Source of the DNA: Actinacidiphila oryziradicis
GTDB lineage: Bacteria; Actinomycetota; Actinomycetes; Streptomycetales; Streptomycetaceae
Assembly (NCBI RefSeq): GCF_005047355.1
Contig: NZ_SUMC01000011.1
Location: 62,001-126,000, forward strand
Length of the DNA stretch: 64,000 bases
Direction: 5' to 3'
This document shows positions 1-7,998 of the stretch, piece after piece (within the stretch, counting starts at the first letter, position 1; every line of letters begins with the position of its first letter). The notes below the pieces were generated by a model. The model did not search any database, was not told the origin of the DNA, and was given only the letters and a program-made list of their open reading frames with translations. The position numbers and the translations under genes were made by a program.

Positions 1-143
1 ACTACAAGTCGGGCACCCGTGCACACATCGAGTCGCTCGGCTACGACATCCTCGCCAATTTCGGCGACCAGTACAGCGACCTGAGTGGCGGCTACGCCGA
101 CAAGGGCTTCAAGCTGCCGAACCCCATGTACTACATCTCCTAA
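1..143 (+). CDS. HAD-superfamily acid phosphatase, C-terminal end (partial)
   Basis: The window opens inside a gene read from base 3. The last 46 residues end in PNPMYYIS followed by TAA. The stretch RAHIESLGYDILANFGDQ is typical of the C-terminal part of secreted class B-type HAD acid phosphatases of Streptomyces, where the final conserved aspartates and the NPMYY tail occur. The catalytic DxDxT motif and any signal peptide lie upstream of the window, so enzyme class is inferred from the tail only. A terminator-like hairpin follows about 40 bases downstream. Confidence 0.7.
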   Translation, partial: YKSGTRAHIESLGYDILANFGDQYSDLSGGYADKGFKLPNPMYYIS

Positions 144-183
144 GAATCTCTCCTGAGAATCTTCCGAGTGCAAGCGCTTACCA

Positions 184-212
184 GGGGCACATCCGTCCGT
201 TGGATGTGTCCC
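184..212 (+). terminator. Terminator-like hairpin after the phosphatase gene
   Basis: Arms at 184-194 and 202-212 pair over 11 bp with one G-T pair, around a 7-base loop. There is no T-run, as is usual in high-GC actinomycetes. It lies between the phosphatase stop and the next small gene. Confidence 0.55.
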
Positions 213-231
213 TCAGGCCTCCCGAGGCCTC

Positions 232-468
232 ATGCTGGTGACGATGACAAAATCACCTGCGTCCAGACGCCATCTGCCCACCAGTCCCTTCAACGTTCCG
301 GTACCCCCGCCCCGCGATGAGCGGTTCGCCCCGGCGGACCGGGTCACACACGATGTGTACGGCCTCGGCACGATCATCAGCGTCGAGGACGAGATCGCGG
401 TGCTCGTCGATTTCGGCTCCCGTCGGGTACGTATCACCAAGCCCTATCCCAAGCTGACCAAGCTCTGA
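232..468 (+). CDS. Small hypothetical protein with Tudor-like (UvrD/PcrA C-terminal type) domain
   Basis: This 78-residue protein has a disordered proline- and arginine-rich N-terminus. Residues 36-70 (DRVTHDVYGLGTIISVEDE, then VDFGSRRVRI) resemble the small beta-barrel Tudor-like domain at the C-terminus of UvrD/PcrA helicases, with the VxHxxFGxGxV and VDFG signatures. In PcrA/UvrD that domain mediates contact with RNA polymerase. A free-standing copy could bind a protein or nucleic acid, but its role is unknown. It is a lone gene. The start is the first ATG after the terminator hairpin; the in-frame ATG at residue 5 is an alternative. Confidence 0.6.
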   Translation: MLVTMTKSPASRRHLPTSPFNVPVPPPRDERFAPADRVTHDVYGLGTIISVEDEIAVLVDFGSRRVRITKPYPKLTKL

Positions 469-701
469 CCGGCGGCTCAGCCGAACTCGTCGCCTCCACC
501 TCAGCGCGATACGCCGGAAGGAGTTGCGGGCCGGCGGACCGCCGCCCCCGCCCGCTCGCCCCTTGCCCGGGAGGCGATCGGGCGGGTGGGCGGACCGGGC
601 CGCCGACGGTCCGTGCGCCGGACGTCGTATTCGTGCACAGTGTGTGCATAGGTGCTGCACCCGAGTGCGCAGGCAACGAACGAACCGAAGGGGACCGTGG
701 G

Positions 702-1874
702 GTGCCCGACCAGTACGACCGGTACGACCTCCCGCTCGATCCGCCCGTGCGTTTGGTCGCGGCCGAAGTCGCGGCCGAGGCCGTGGCCGAGGCCGTGGCC
801 GACCTCGATCCGCTCGCCGCGGTCCGGGCGCCGGGCGACCCGGCGACGGATGTGTATCTGACCGGGACCGTCTTCCTGGACATCATCTTCACCGGCCTCG
901 ACAGCGCGCCCGTGCGGGGCACGGAATCGTGGGCCAGGGGCATGGGCTCCAGCCCGGGCGGCATCGCGAACATGGCCACCGCCCTGGCCCGGCTGGGCCT
1001 GCGCACCTCTCTCGCCGCGGGTTTCGGTGACGACGTGTACGGCGACTACTGCTGGGACAGCCTCGCCACCGGCGAGGGCATCGACCTGACCGGGTCCCGG
1101 CGGATCTCCGGCTGGCACTCACCCGTCACCGTGTCCATGGCGTACGAGGGCGAACGCACCATGGTCAGCCACGGCCACGAGGCCCCGCCGCCGCTGGACG
1201 AGGCCGTGCCGCAGTGCCCGCCGCCGGCCAGGGCGTGCGTGGCGTCGCTGACAGCGGGCGGTGCCGGGTCCGCCGGCGCCGGCAGGGAACGGTGGATCGC
1301 GACCGCGGCGGGTAACGGCAGCCGGATCTTCGCGGATGTCGGGTGGGACGAATCGGGCCGCTGGGATCTGGCGGACCTCGCCGACCTGGAGCACTGCGAG
1401 GCGTTCCTGCCGAACGCGGCAGAGGCCATGTCCTACACCCATACCGCCTGCCCGCGCGCAGCCGCCCGCAAGCTGGCCGAACTCGTGCCGCTCGCCGTGG
1501 TCACGCTGGGCTCGGAGGGCGCGTACGCCGTCGACTCCGCCACCGGCGAGACCGCCGAGGTCCCGGCGCTGGTGGTCGAGACCCTGGACCCGACGGGCGC
1601 CGGGGATGTCTTCGTCGCCGGGTTCGTCACCGGCACCCTCGCCGGCTGGCCGCTGGCCGACCGGCTCGCCTTCGCGAGCCTGACGGCAGCCCTGTCGGTG
1701 CAGGAATTCGGCGGCTCGCTGTCCGCGCCCGGGTGGAGCGAGATCGCCGCCTGGTGGCAGCACGCCAAGGCCTACGAGCGCCGCTACGGCTTCCTCGACG
1801 ACCTGCTCCCGGCCGGCACCAGGCCGGGAGCGTTGCGCCGGGCGGTCCCCACCATCGGCTTCCGCCGGGGATAA
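702..1874 (+). CDS. PfkB-family carbohydrate kinase
   Basis: This is a ribokinase/PfkB-fold sugar kinase that transfers phosphate from ATP to a sugar or nucleoside; the substrate is not predictable. The N-terminal glycine motif SSPGGIANMATALARLG and the C-terminal signature DPTGAGDVFVAGF (anion hole and catalytic Asp) are intact. The GTG at 702 is chosen because an AAGGGGA-like ribosome site lies just upstream; it gives about 390 residues. An in-frame ATG at 633 would add 23 unlikely residues. The N-terminus carries a short Ala-Glu-Ala-Val repeat encoded by a 12-bp tandem duplication near 770-800. The gene stands alone. Confidence 0.8.
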   Translation: MPDQYDRYDLPLDPPVRLVAAEVAAEAVAEAVADLDPLAAVRAPGDPATDVYLTGTVFLDIIFTGLDSAPVRGTESWARGMGSSPGGIANMATALARLGLRTSLAAGFGDDVYGDYCWDSLATGEGIDLTGSRRISGWHSPVTVSMAYEGERTMVSHGHEAPPPLDEAVPQCPPPARACVASLTAGGAGSAGAGRERWIATAAGNGSRIFADVGWDESGRWDLADLADLEHCEAFLPNAAEAMSYTHTACPRAAARKLAELVPLAVVTLGSEGAYAVDSATGETAEVPALVVETLDPTGAGDVFVAGFVTGTLAGWPLADRLAFASLTAALSVQEFGGSLSAPGWSEIAAWWQHAKAYERRYGFLDDLLPAGTRPGALRRAVPTIGFRRG

Positions 1875-2016
1875 CCGGGCGACAGCCGGACAACAGCCTG
1901 GCGCAAGAGCCCGTAAAACCTCTCGGAGCACCACCAGTACCGTCGTACCCTGGAGGCCCAGGCCCCTGGGCATGTCAATCAGCAGAAGGCGGGATGAGCA
2001 GGCCTAGAGCCGGCCC

Positions 2017-3042
2017 ATGACTCAGACACGGACAACGCAGCAGACAAGCGCGAACTTCGTCGTACCGGCGAAGCACCCCATGGTCACTGTGCTGGGCTCG
2101 GGAGACGCGCTGCTGCGCGTGATCGAGGAGGCATTCCCGGCCGTCGACATCCATGTACGCGGCAATGAGGTGAGCGCGACCGGCGACCGCACAGAGGTCG
2201 CCCTGGTCCAGCGTCTCTTCGACGAGATGATGCTGGTACTCCGCACCGGCCAGCCGATGACGGAGGACGCCGTTGAGCGGTCCATCGCCATGCTGCGCGC
2301 CGATGAGGAGGTGGCGGAGACCCCGGCGGAGGTGCTCACCCAGAACATCCTCTCCAATCGCGGCCGCACCATCCGCCCCAAGACCCTCAACCAGAAGCGC
2401 TATGTCGACGCCATCGACAAGCACACCATCGTCTTCGGCATCGGCCCGGCCGGCACCGGCAAGACCTACCTCGCCATGGCCAAGGCGGTCCAGGCCCTGC
2501 AGGCCAAGCAGGTCAACCGGATCATCCTGACCCGCCCGGCCGTCGAAGCCGGTGAGCGGCTCGGCTTCCTGCCCGGCACGCTCTACGAGAAGATCGACCC
2601 CTATCTGCGGCCGTTGTACGACGCGCTGCACGACATGATCGACCCGGATTCGATCCCCCGGCTGATGGCCGCCGGCACGATCGAGGTCGCCCCGCTCGCG
2701 TATATGCGCGGCCGGACGCTCAACGACGCGTTCATCATCCTCGACGAGGCGCAGAACACCAGCGCCGAGCAGATGAAGATGTTCCTCACCCGGCTCGGTT
2801 TCGAATCGAAGATCGTCATCACCGGCGACATCACCCAGATCGACCTCCCGGGCGGCGGCACGAAGAGCGGTCTGCGCCAGGTCCAGGAGATCCTGGAAGG
2901 TGTCGAGGACGTTCATTTCTCGCGCCTCACGAGCACGGATGTCGTACGCCATAAGCTGGTCGGGCGCATCGTGGATGCGTACGAGCGGTTCGACGACCGC
3001 AACGGCATCCGACACGAAAACGGCAACGGCCGTCGTAACTAA
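2017..3042 (+). CDS. phoH: PhoH family ATPase
   Basis: A 341-residue cytoplasmic P-loop ATPase of the PhoH/PhoL family, usually linked to RNA metabolism and found beside ybeY in bacteria. The Walker A motif GPAGTGKT is at residues 143-150 and the Walker B motif ILDEAQN near 241-247. The N-terminal about 110 residues form the KH-like region seen in long PhoH proteins. It starts the phoH-ybeY-CNNM cluster, with ybeY 23 bases downstream, so the three genes are probably co-transcribed. Length and motifs match the full-length family. Confidence 0.93.
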   Translation: MTQTRTTQQTSANFVVPAKHPMVTVLGSGDALLRVIEEAFPAVDIHVRGNEVSATGDRTEVALVQRLFDEMMLVLRTGQPMTEDAVERSIAMLRADEEVAETPAEVLTQNILSNRGRTIRPKTLNQKRYVDAIDKHTIVFGIGPAGTGKTYLAMAKAVQALQAKQVNRIILTRPAVEAGERLGFLPGTLYEKIDPYLRPLYDALHDMIDPDSIPRLMAAGTIEVAPLAYMRGRTLNDAFIILDEAQNTSAEQMKMFLTRLGFESKIVITGDITQIDLPGGGTKSGLRQVQEILEGVEDVHFSRLTSTDVVRHKLVGRIVDAYERFDDRNGIRHENGNGRRN

Positions 3043-3065
3043 CCGAGAGTAGCCACCGAACCACC

Positions 3066-3563
3066 ATGGCGATCGACGTCAACAACGAGTCCGGCTGGGA
3101 ACTCGACGAGCAGGCGGTGCTCGACATCGCCCGCTACGCCCTCCAGCGGATGCGCATCCACTCGCTCTCCGAGCTGTCGGTGATCGCCGTCGACGCCGAC
3201 GCGATGGAACAGCTCCACATCCAGTGGATGGACGAGCCAGGCCCGACCGACGTCATGTCCTTCCCGATGGACGAACTCCGTCCCGGGAAGGACGACGAGG
3301 AGCCCCCGCAGGGCCTGCTCGGCGACATCGTCCTGTGCCCCGAAGTAGCGAAGAAACAGGGCGAGGAAGCCCCCACCAAGCACTCCATGGACGAGGAGCT
3401 CCAGCTCCTCACCGTGCACGGGGTTCTGCACCTGCTCGGCTACGACCACGAGGAGCGGGACGAGAAGGCCGAGATGTTCGGCCTCCAGGCCGCCATCCTC
3501 GATGACTGGCGCGCCGAGCGCGGTCTGACGGGCCCTTCCCCGGCCCCCACCACCACCCACTGA
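3066..3563 (+). CDS. ybeY: Endoribonuclease YbeY (rRNA maturation factor)
   Basis: YbeY is a zinc-dependent single-strand endoribonuclease needed for 16S rRNA 3' end maturation and ribosome quality control. The metal-binding motif [11 protein letters not shown] is present at residues 118-128 with all three histidines. [10 protein letters not shown] near residue 61 is the usual family signature. At 165 residues it is normal length. It sits 23 bases after phoH and 16 bases before the CNNM gene, the widely conserved order. Confidence 0.95.
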   Translation: MAIDVNNESGWELDEQAVLDIARYALQRMRIHSLSELSVIAVDADAMEQLHIQWMDEPGPTDVMSFPMDELRPGKDDEEPPQGLLGDIVLCPEVAKKQGEEAPTKHSMDEELQLLTVHGVLHLLGYDHEERDEKAEMFGLQAAILDDWRAERGLTGPSPAPTTTH

Positions 3564-3579
3564 CGGGGCCGGGCCCACC

Positions 3580-4923
3580 ATGCTGATCTCAGCGGTCCTG
3601 CTGGTCATCGTCGCCTGGCTCGCCGCCTGCGCCGAGGCCGGTCTCGCCCGCACGTCGCGCTTCCGCGCAGAGGAGGCCGTACGGTCCGGCCGGCGCGGGG
3701 CTGACAAACTGCTCGCCGTCACCGCGGATCCCACCCGGTACCTCAATGTGGCCCTGCTCGTGCGGGTCGCCTGCGAGATGGCTGCCGCCGTGCTGGTCAC
3801 GGTCGTCTGCGTACGGCACTTCGACCGGACCTGGCAGGCGCTCGCCGTCGCCATCGGCGTGATGGTGCTCGTGTCGTACGTCGCCGTCGGAGTCTCCCCG
3901 CGTACCATCGGCCGCCAGCACCCGCTCAACACGGCCACCGCCGCGGCGTATGTGCTGTTGCCGCTGGCCCGCGTCATGGGGCCCATCCCCAAGCTGCTGA
4001 TCCTGCTCGGCAACGCCCTCACCCCCGGCAAGGGCTTCAAACGCGGCCCCTTCGCCTCCGAGGCCGAGCTGCGGGCGCTGGTCGATCTTGCCGAGTCCGA
4101 GTCGCTCATCCAGGACGAGGAGCGCCGCATGGTGCACTCCGTCTTCGAGCTCGGCGACACCCTGGTACGTGAGGTCATGGTGCCCCGCACCGACCTGATC
4201 GCCATCGAGCGTTTCAAGACCGTCCGCCAGGCCATGACCCTCGCGCTGCGTTCCGGTTTCTCCCGCATCCCGGTCACCGGGGAGTCGGAGGACGACATCG
4301 TCGGCATCGTCTACCTCAAGGACCTCGCCCGGCGCGTCCACATCAACCGCGAGTCCGAGACCGACCCGGTCTCGTCGGTGATGCGGCCCGCCGCGTTTGT
4401 GCCGGACACGAAGAACGCCGGTGACCTGCTGCGTGAGATGCAGCGCGACCGCAACCATGTCGCCGTTGTCATCGACGAATACGGCGGCACGGCGGGCATC
4501 GTCACCATCGAGGACATCCTGGAGGAGATCGTCGGCGAGATCACCGACGAGTACGACCGTGAGCTTCCGCCGGTCGAGGATCTCGGCAACGGCTCCTACC
4601 GCGTCACCTCCCGCCTCGATCTCGGCGATCTCGGCGACCTCTACGGCGTCTACCTCGACGACGAGGACGTCGAGACCGTCGGCGGCCTCCTCGCCAAGAC
4701 CCTCGGGCGCGTCCCCATCCCCGGCGCCTCCGCCATCGTCGGCCTCCCCGGCGACGCCTCCGCCCCCGACCTCCCCGCTGCGCTCCGGCTCACCGCGGAA
4801 ACCCCGGCCGGCCGGCGCAACCGCATCGGCGCGGTCCTGGTCGAGCCTGTCCCGGCGGCGGACGCGTCCGGCGCCGGCGCCGACGCCGACGCCGAACCGG
4901 GGTCGGCGGTGCCGGCGGAGTAG
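3580..4923 (+). CDS. CNNM/CorC-type hemolysin-family membrane protein with CBS pair
   Basis: A 447-residue protein with an N-terminal DUF21/CNNM transmembrane domain (hydrophobic segments near residues 1-20, 60-80, 85-105 and 125-150). A CBS-domain pair follows (about 190-320, including [10 protein letters not shown] and [19 protein letters not shown]), then a C-terminal CorC_HlyC FAD-binding-like domain. CNNM proteins are linked to magnesium or cobalt efflux. The name hemolysin is historical and no toxin role is implied. It is the third gene of the phoH-ybeY cluster. The last 30 residues are low-complexity Ala/Asp/Gly. Confidence 0.88.
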   Translation: MLISAVLLVIVAWLAACAEAGLARTSRFRAEEAVRSGRRGADKLLAVTADPTRYLNVALLVRVACEMAAAVLVTVVCVRHFDRTWQALAVAIGVMVLVSYVAVGVSPRTIGRQHPLNTATAAAYVLLPLARVMGPIPKLLILLGNALTPGKGFKRGPFASEAELRALVDLAESESLIQDEERRMVHSVFELGDTLVREVMVPRTDLIAIERFKTVRQAMTLALRSGFSRIPVTGESEDDIVGIVYLKDLARRVHINRESETDPVSSVMRPAAFVPDTKNAGDLLREMQRDRNHVAVVIDEYGGTAGIVTIEDILEEIVGEITDEYDRELPPVEDLGNGSYRVTSRLDLGDLGDLYGVYLDDEDVETVGGLLAKTLGRVPIPGASAIVGLPGDASAPDLPAALRLTAETPAGRRNRIGAVLVEPVPAADASGAGADADAEPGSAVPAE

Positions 4924-4984
4924 GCGTTCCGTCTGTCGGGGTGCGCTGTGTTGTCGGTTGGGTCGGTGTCGCCTCCGGGGTGAC

Positions 4985-5139
4985 TCTCCCCCAACCTTCG
5001 GCCGGGAGGTGCCCCCACCAGCTACCTCCCCGCCGAAGGCTGGGGGAGGTAGCTGGGGGAGGAACCGGCACGCGCGGCAGAGGGGCCGGGACCGTGCTGG
5101 TCCGGCAGGGCTAACCCAGCCGGTCCGGCGTTTGAGGAC
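4985..5139. repeat. Cluster of dispersed intergenic repeats (families A and C)
   Basis: The 292-base gap after the CNNM gene has no gene. It holds two copies of a palindromic repeat (family C: CCTTCGGCCGGGAGGTG with CCCC-rich flanks, about 4985-5017, and an inverted partner around 5018-5070 with GCCGAAGGCTGGGGGAGG). A family A repeat, GGTCCGGCGTTTGAGGAC, lies at about 5122-5139. The same motifs recur at 35.6, 39.5, 47.4, 49.0 and 53.3 kb. They can form hairpins and may also terminate the two convergent transcripts here. Confidence 0.75.
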
Positions 5140-5215
5140 GGAGCGGCAACCCCGGCAGAGGGGACGCAACCCGCGCCGGGGGTACCCGGTGCCGCACCGG
5201 CCAGCCCGGCGAGGG

Positions 5216-6184
5216 CTACCCGGCGATCCAGGTCTTGCCGGCCCGCTCGCGGGCACCGGCGAACGCGTCCGCGGCGTCGTCGAAGGCGAATGTGTCGGTG
5301 ATCGCGACGCTCGGCCTGACCCGGTCCGCGACGACGTCCCCCAGCGCGGCCTGGAAGTCGGCCGGGTGATCGTAGATCAGCGAGCCGCGCACGGTGTACT
5401 GGCCCCGCACGACCTGCTCCATGGTGATCGGCAGCGGTGCGGGCGTGAGGCCGACCATGGTGATAGTGGCGCCGGCGGCCAGACGTCCGAGGCCCGCGGC
5501 GAGCGCCGGGGCGACGCCGGTGGTCTCGAACAGCCACAGGAAATCCTTGTCGTCGTCCGTGGTGGCGGCGCCGAGCTCGACGATGCGCCGCAGGCGGCCC
5601 GGGTGCGGCTCGATGACGACCGGCTCCACTCCGAGGGCGAGCAGGGACTGGCTGACCAGCAGGCCCTGGGCGCCGCCGCCGAGCACCAGAGCGCGTTCGC
5701 CCTTGGTTATTGCGCTGCGCTTGACGGCCGTACGGGCCACGGTGAACGGCTCGAAGCACGCGAGGTCCTCGACCGCCAGTTCTTCCGGTACGACATGGGT
5801 GTACTCGGCGGGGGCGGCGAAGCGTTCGGCGAGGATGCCCGGGGTGTTCATGCCGACGATGGCGCGGTCGGTGCACGCGGACGTCAGCCCGCGCTTGCAG
5901 TTGGCGCACTCCAGGCACGAATAGTTCGGCTCGATGACGACGCGCTGACCGGCCTCGCGGTTGGTCACTTCGGCGCCGACCGTCACGATGCGGCCGAATG
6001 CCTCGTGACCGACGACCCACGGGGTGCTGGGCAGCTCGCGGTGGCCGTCGTAGAGGGAGAGGTCGGAGCCGCAGACGCCCAGCCCCTCCAGGGCGACGAC
6101 GACGTCCTTGGGGCCTGCGGCCGGCTCCGGCCAGTCTCTGACGACTTCGAGCTGGTGAGTGCCGGTGAGCACAGCGGCCTTCAT
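5216..6184 (-). CDS. Zinc-dependent medium-chain alcohol dehydrogenase family protein
   Basis: A 322-residue MDR-superfamily NAD(P)-dependent dehydrogenase. The catalytic zinc region is visible: CGSDLSLYDGH (Cys ligand) and GHEAFGRI (His-Glu). A structural-zinc-like stretch, CLECANCKRGLTSAC, follows. The nucleotide-binding motif is LVLGGGAQG near the middle. The start at 6184 is favoured by GAGGAG just upstream; a longer version from 6211 is less likely. The gene is opposite in strand to its neighbours and separates the CNNM gene from the deaminase-like gene. An imperfect palindrome upstream suggests repressor control. The substrate is unknown; glucose- or threonine-dehydrogenase-like relatives exist. 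Confidence 0.82.
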   Translation of the reverse strand: MKAAVLTGTHQLEVVRDWPEPAAGPKDVVVALEGLGVCGSDLSLYDGHRELPSTPWVVGHEAFGRIVTVGAEVTNREAGQRVVIEPNYSCLECANCKRGLTSACTDRAIVGMNTPGILAERFAAPAEYTHVVPEELAVEDLACFEPFTVARTAVKRSAITKGERALVLGGGAQGLLVSQSLLALGVEPVVIEPHPGRLRRIVELGAATTDDDKDFLWLFETTGVAPALAAGLGRLAAGATITMVGLTPAPLPITMEQVVRGQYTVRGSLIYDHPADFQAALGDVVADRVRPSVAITDTFAFDDAADAFAGARERAGKTWIAG

Positions 6185-6212
6185 GGAGACTCCTCGATGG
6201 GGATGCCACAAC

Positions 6213-6234
6213 TAATGTACGGACTGGTTCGTTA
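6213..6234. promoter_or_regulatory. Putative operator (TAAtGtAC-n6-GTtCgTTA) before the dehydrogenase
   Basis: The arms TAATGTAC and GTTCGTTA pair at 6 of 8 positions around 6 bases. The site lies 29-50 bases upstream of the dehydrogenase start and also just ahead of the divergent deaminase-like gene. The shape fits a TetR-type dimer site. No cognate regulator is adjacent, so this is inference. Confidence 0.4.
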
Positions 6235-6276
6235 TGAGTCAACTTCTTGGGACTCTGTCCGCGTAAGCTCGCCCCC

Positions 6277-6630
6277 ATGAGTGACGCCGCCGCGCTGGAC
6301 CCCGAAGACCGCAAGATCATTACCCTGGCCCGCTCCGCGAGGGCCCGCAACGGCGTGCCCGAGGGTGCGGCGGTGCGGGACGAGACGGGCCGTACCTACG
6401 TGGCCGGGACGGTCGCCCTCGAATCGCTGCGGCTCAGCGCGTTGCAGACGGCGGTCGCCATGGCTGTCGCGAGCGGTGCCGAATCGCTCGAGGCCGCCGC
6501 CGTGGTCTCCGGGGCGGAGGCGGTCTCCGCCGAAGACCGCGCGGCCGTACGCGATCTCGGCGGCCCGGACACCCCGGTTCTCCTCGCGGGGCCGGACGGC
6601 ACGCTGCGGTCCGCGGTCACGGCCGGGTAG
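6277..6630 (+). CDS. Cytidine-deaminase-like protein lacking catalytic zinc ligands
   Basis: A 117-residue protein in the slot usually annotated as cytidine deaminase upstream of era in Streptomyces. The alpha/beta pattern fits the deaminase fold (TYVAGTVALESLRLSALQTAVAMAVASGAE). However, the CAE or HAE zinc-ligand motif is replaced by SAL, and the PCxxC motif is absent (GGPDTPVLLAGPDG). As read, it cannot bind catalytic zinc, so deaminase activity is unlikely and a structural or binding role is possible. The ATG at 6277 lies 7 bases after TAAGCT, which suggests a leaderless transcript. Confidence 0.7.
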   Translation: MSDAAALDPEDRKIITLARSARARNGVPEGAAVRDETGRTYVAGTVALESLRLSALQTAVAMAVASGAESLEAAAVVSGAEAVSAEDRAAVRDLGGPDTPVLLAGPDGTLRSAVTAG

Positions 6631-6698
6631 TGCGCGCCGTTGCGCCTGCGGCGACAGGCTGCACATCGGCCACCGGGGAATCGGGGAGAATGGGCGCC

Positions 6699-7640
6699 AT
6701 GAGCGTTCGCAACAGCAACCCCACCCCCGCCCACCGGGCCGGCTTCGCCTGCTTCGTCGGCCGCCCCAACGCCGGCAAGTCCACCCTGACGAACGCTCTG
6801 GTGGGGACGAAGGTCGCGATTACCTCCAGTCGTCCGCAGACCACCCGCCACACAGTGCGCGGCATCGTCCACCGCCCGGACGCCCAGTTGGTGCTCGTCG
6901 ACACCCCGGGTCTGCACAAGCCGCGCACCCTGCTCGGCGAGCGGCTCAACGATGTCGTACGGGCGACCTGGGCCGAGGTCGACGTCATCGGCTTCTGTCT
7001 GCCCGCCGACCAGAAGCTCGGCCCCGGAGACAAGTACATCGCCAAGGAGCTCGCGGAGGTCCGTAAGACCCCCAAGGTCGCGATCGTCACCAAGACCGAC
7101 CTGGTGGAGTCCAAGCAGCTCGCCGAGCAGCTCATCGCCATCGACCAGATCGGCCGGGAACTCGGCATCGAATGGGCCGAGATCATCCCGGTCTCGGCCG
7201 TCGGCGGCCAGCAGGTCGAACTCCTCGCCGACCTGCTCGTCCCGCTGCTCCCGGAGAGCCCGGCGCTGTACCCGGAAGGCGACCTCACGGACGAGCCCGA
7301 GCAGGTCATGGTCGCGGAACTCATCCGCGAGGCCGCGCTGGAGGGCGTACGGGACGAGCTGCCGCACTCGATCGCGGTGGTCGTCGAGGAGATGATCCCG
7401 CGCGAGGACCGGCCCAAGGACCGGCCGCTGCTCGACATTCACGCGAACATCTACATCGAGCGGACCAGCCAGAAGGGCATCATCATCGGGCCGAAGGGGT
7501 CCCGGCTGAAGGACGTGGGCACCAAGTCCCGCAAGCACATCGAGGCGCTGCTCGGCACGCCGGTCTTCCTCGACCTTCATGTGAAGGTGGCGAAGGACTG
7601 GCAGCGGGACCCGAAGCAACTGCGCAAGCTGGGCTTCTGA
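6699..7640 (+). CDS. era: GTPase Era, ribosome assembly
   Basis: Era is a KH-domain GTPase that assists 30S maturation and binds 16S rRNA. The G1 motif GRPNAGKST is at residues 21-29, G3 is DTPG, and G4 is TKTD. The C-terminal KH motif IIIGPKGSRLKDVGTKSR is followed by the final helix. The ATG at 6699 is chosen because the GGGGAG stretch sits about 10 bases upstream; an ATG 9 bases earlier is possible. Length about 313 residues matches family size. It is convergent with the emfourin gene across a strong hairpin. Confidence 0.95.
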   Translation: MSVRNSNPTPAHRAGFACFVGRPNAGKSTLTNALVGTKVAITSSRPQTTRHTVRGIVHRPDAQLVLVDTPGLHKPRTLLGERLNDVVRATWAEVDVIGFCLPADQKLGPGDKYIAKELAEVRKTPKVAIVTKTDLVESKQLAEQLIAIDQIGRELGIEWAEIIPVSAVGGQQVELLADLLVPLLPESPALYPEGDLTDEPEQVMVAELIREAALEGVRDELPHSIAVVVEEMIPREDRPKDRPLLDIHANIYIERTSQKGIIIGPKGSRLKDVGTKSRKHIEALLGTPVFLDLHVKVAKDWQRDPKQLRKLGF

Positions 7641-7690
7641 GGGCAGGCCCCCTGGGGCCGAGCGGTGCGAGGGTGGCAGGTGAGATCGAG

Positions 7691-7719
7691 GGTGCTGGGG
7701 GATCGTCTCCCCCAGCACC
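7691..7719. terminator. Bidirectional terminator hairpin between era and emfourin gene
   Basis: Eleven perfect base pairs: GGTGCTGGGGG at 7691-7701 pairs with CCCCCAGCACC at 7709-7719, with a 7-base loop. It reaches the stop codon of the opposing gene, so it can serve both convergent transcripts. Confidence 0.7.
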
Positions 7720-7988
7720 TACGCCCCTTCCTTCAGTAGCATCCGCACCAGCTGCCGCTGCGCCTCGGTCAGGTGCGGGTCGGCGCAGTGGACCGTGCGG
7801 CCGCCGGCGGTGATCTCGTAGTGGAAGCCGTCCGGCACTCCGTGCGGGGTCGTGCCGGCCCGGCACGCGCCCAGGGCGGAGTGGGCGAGGGCCTCGATAT
7901 GAGTGGCGTCGGGCCGCCCGGCGGTGTCGAGGACGGCCCGGCGCTGGATGCCGGCGAAACCGCCCGAACGCAGCACTTCTATACGCAT
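7719..7988 (-). CDS. Emfourin-type protealysin inhibitor
   Basis: An 89-residue cytoplasmic protein starting MRIEVLRSGGFAGIQRRAVLD, matching the small emfourin family (inhibitors of protealysin-like M4 metallopeptidases). The gene follows the M4 protease gene by 10 bases on the same strand, the arrangement in which emfourin was described. By family knowledge it blocks the protease active site and keeps an intracellular protease in check. No signal peptide is visible. An in-frame upstream ATG at 8084 would overlap the protease gene, so 7988 is taken as the start. Confidence 0.8.
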   Translation of the reverse strand: MRIEVLRSGGFAGIQRRAVLDTAGRPDATHIEALAHSALGACRAGTTPHGVPDGFHYEITAGGRTVHCADPHLTEAQRQLVRMLLKEGA

Positions 7989-7998
7989 GCAGGTGCAC

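Noticed and set aside
4397..6280. 627-residue plus-strand frame
   Set aside because: It overlaps the CNNM gene in another frame and runs antisense to the dehydrogenase; shadow of the two.
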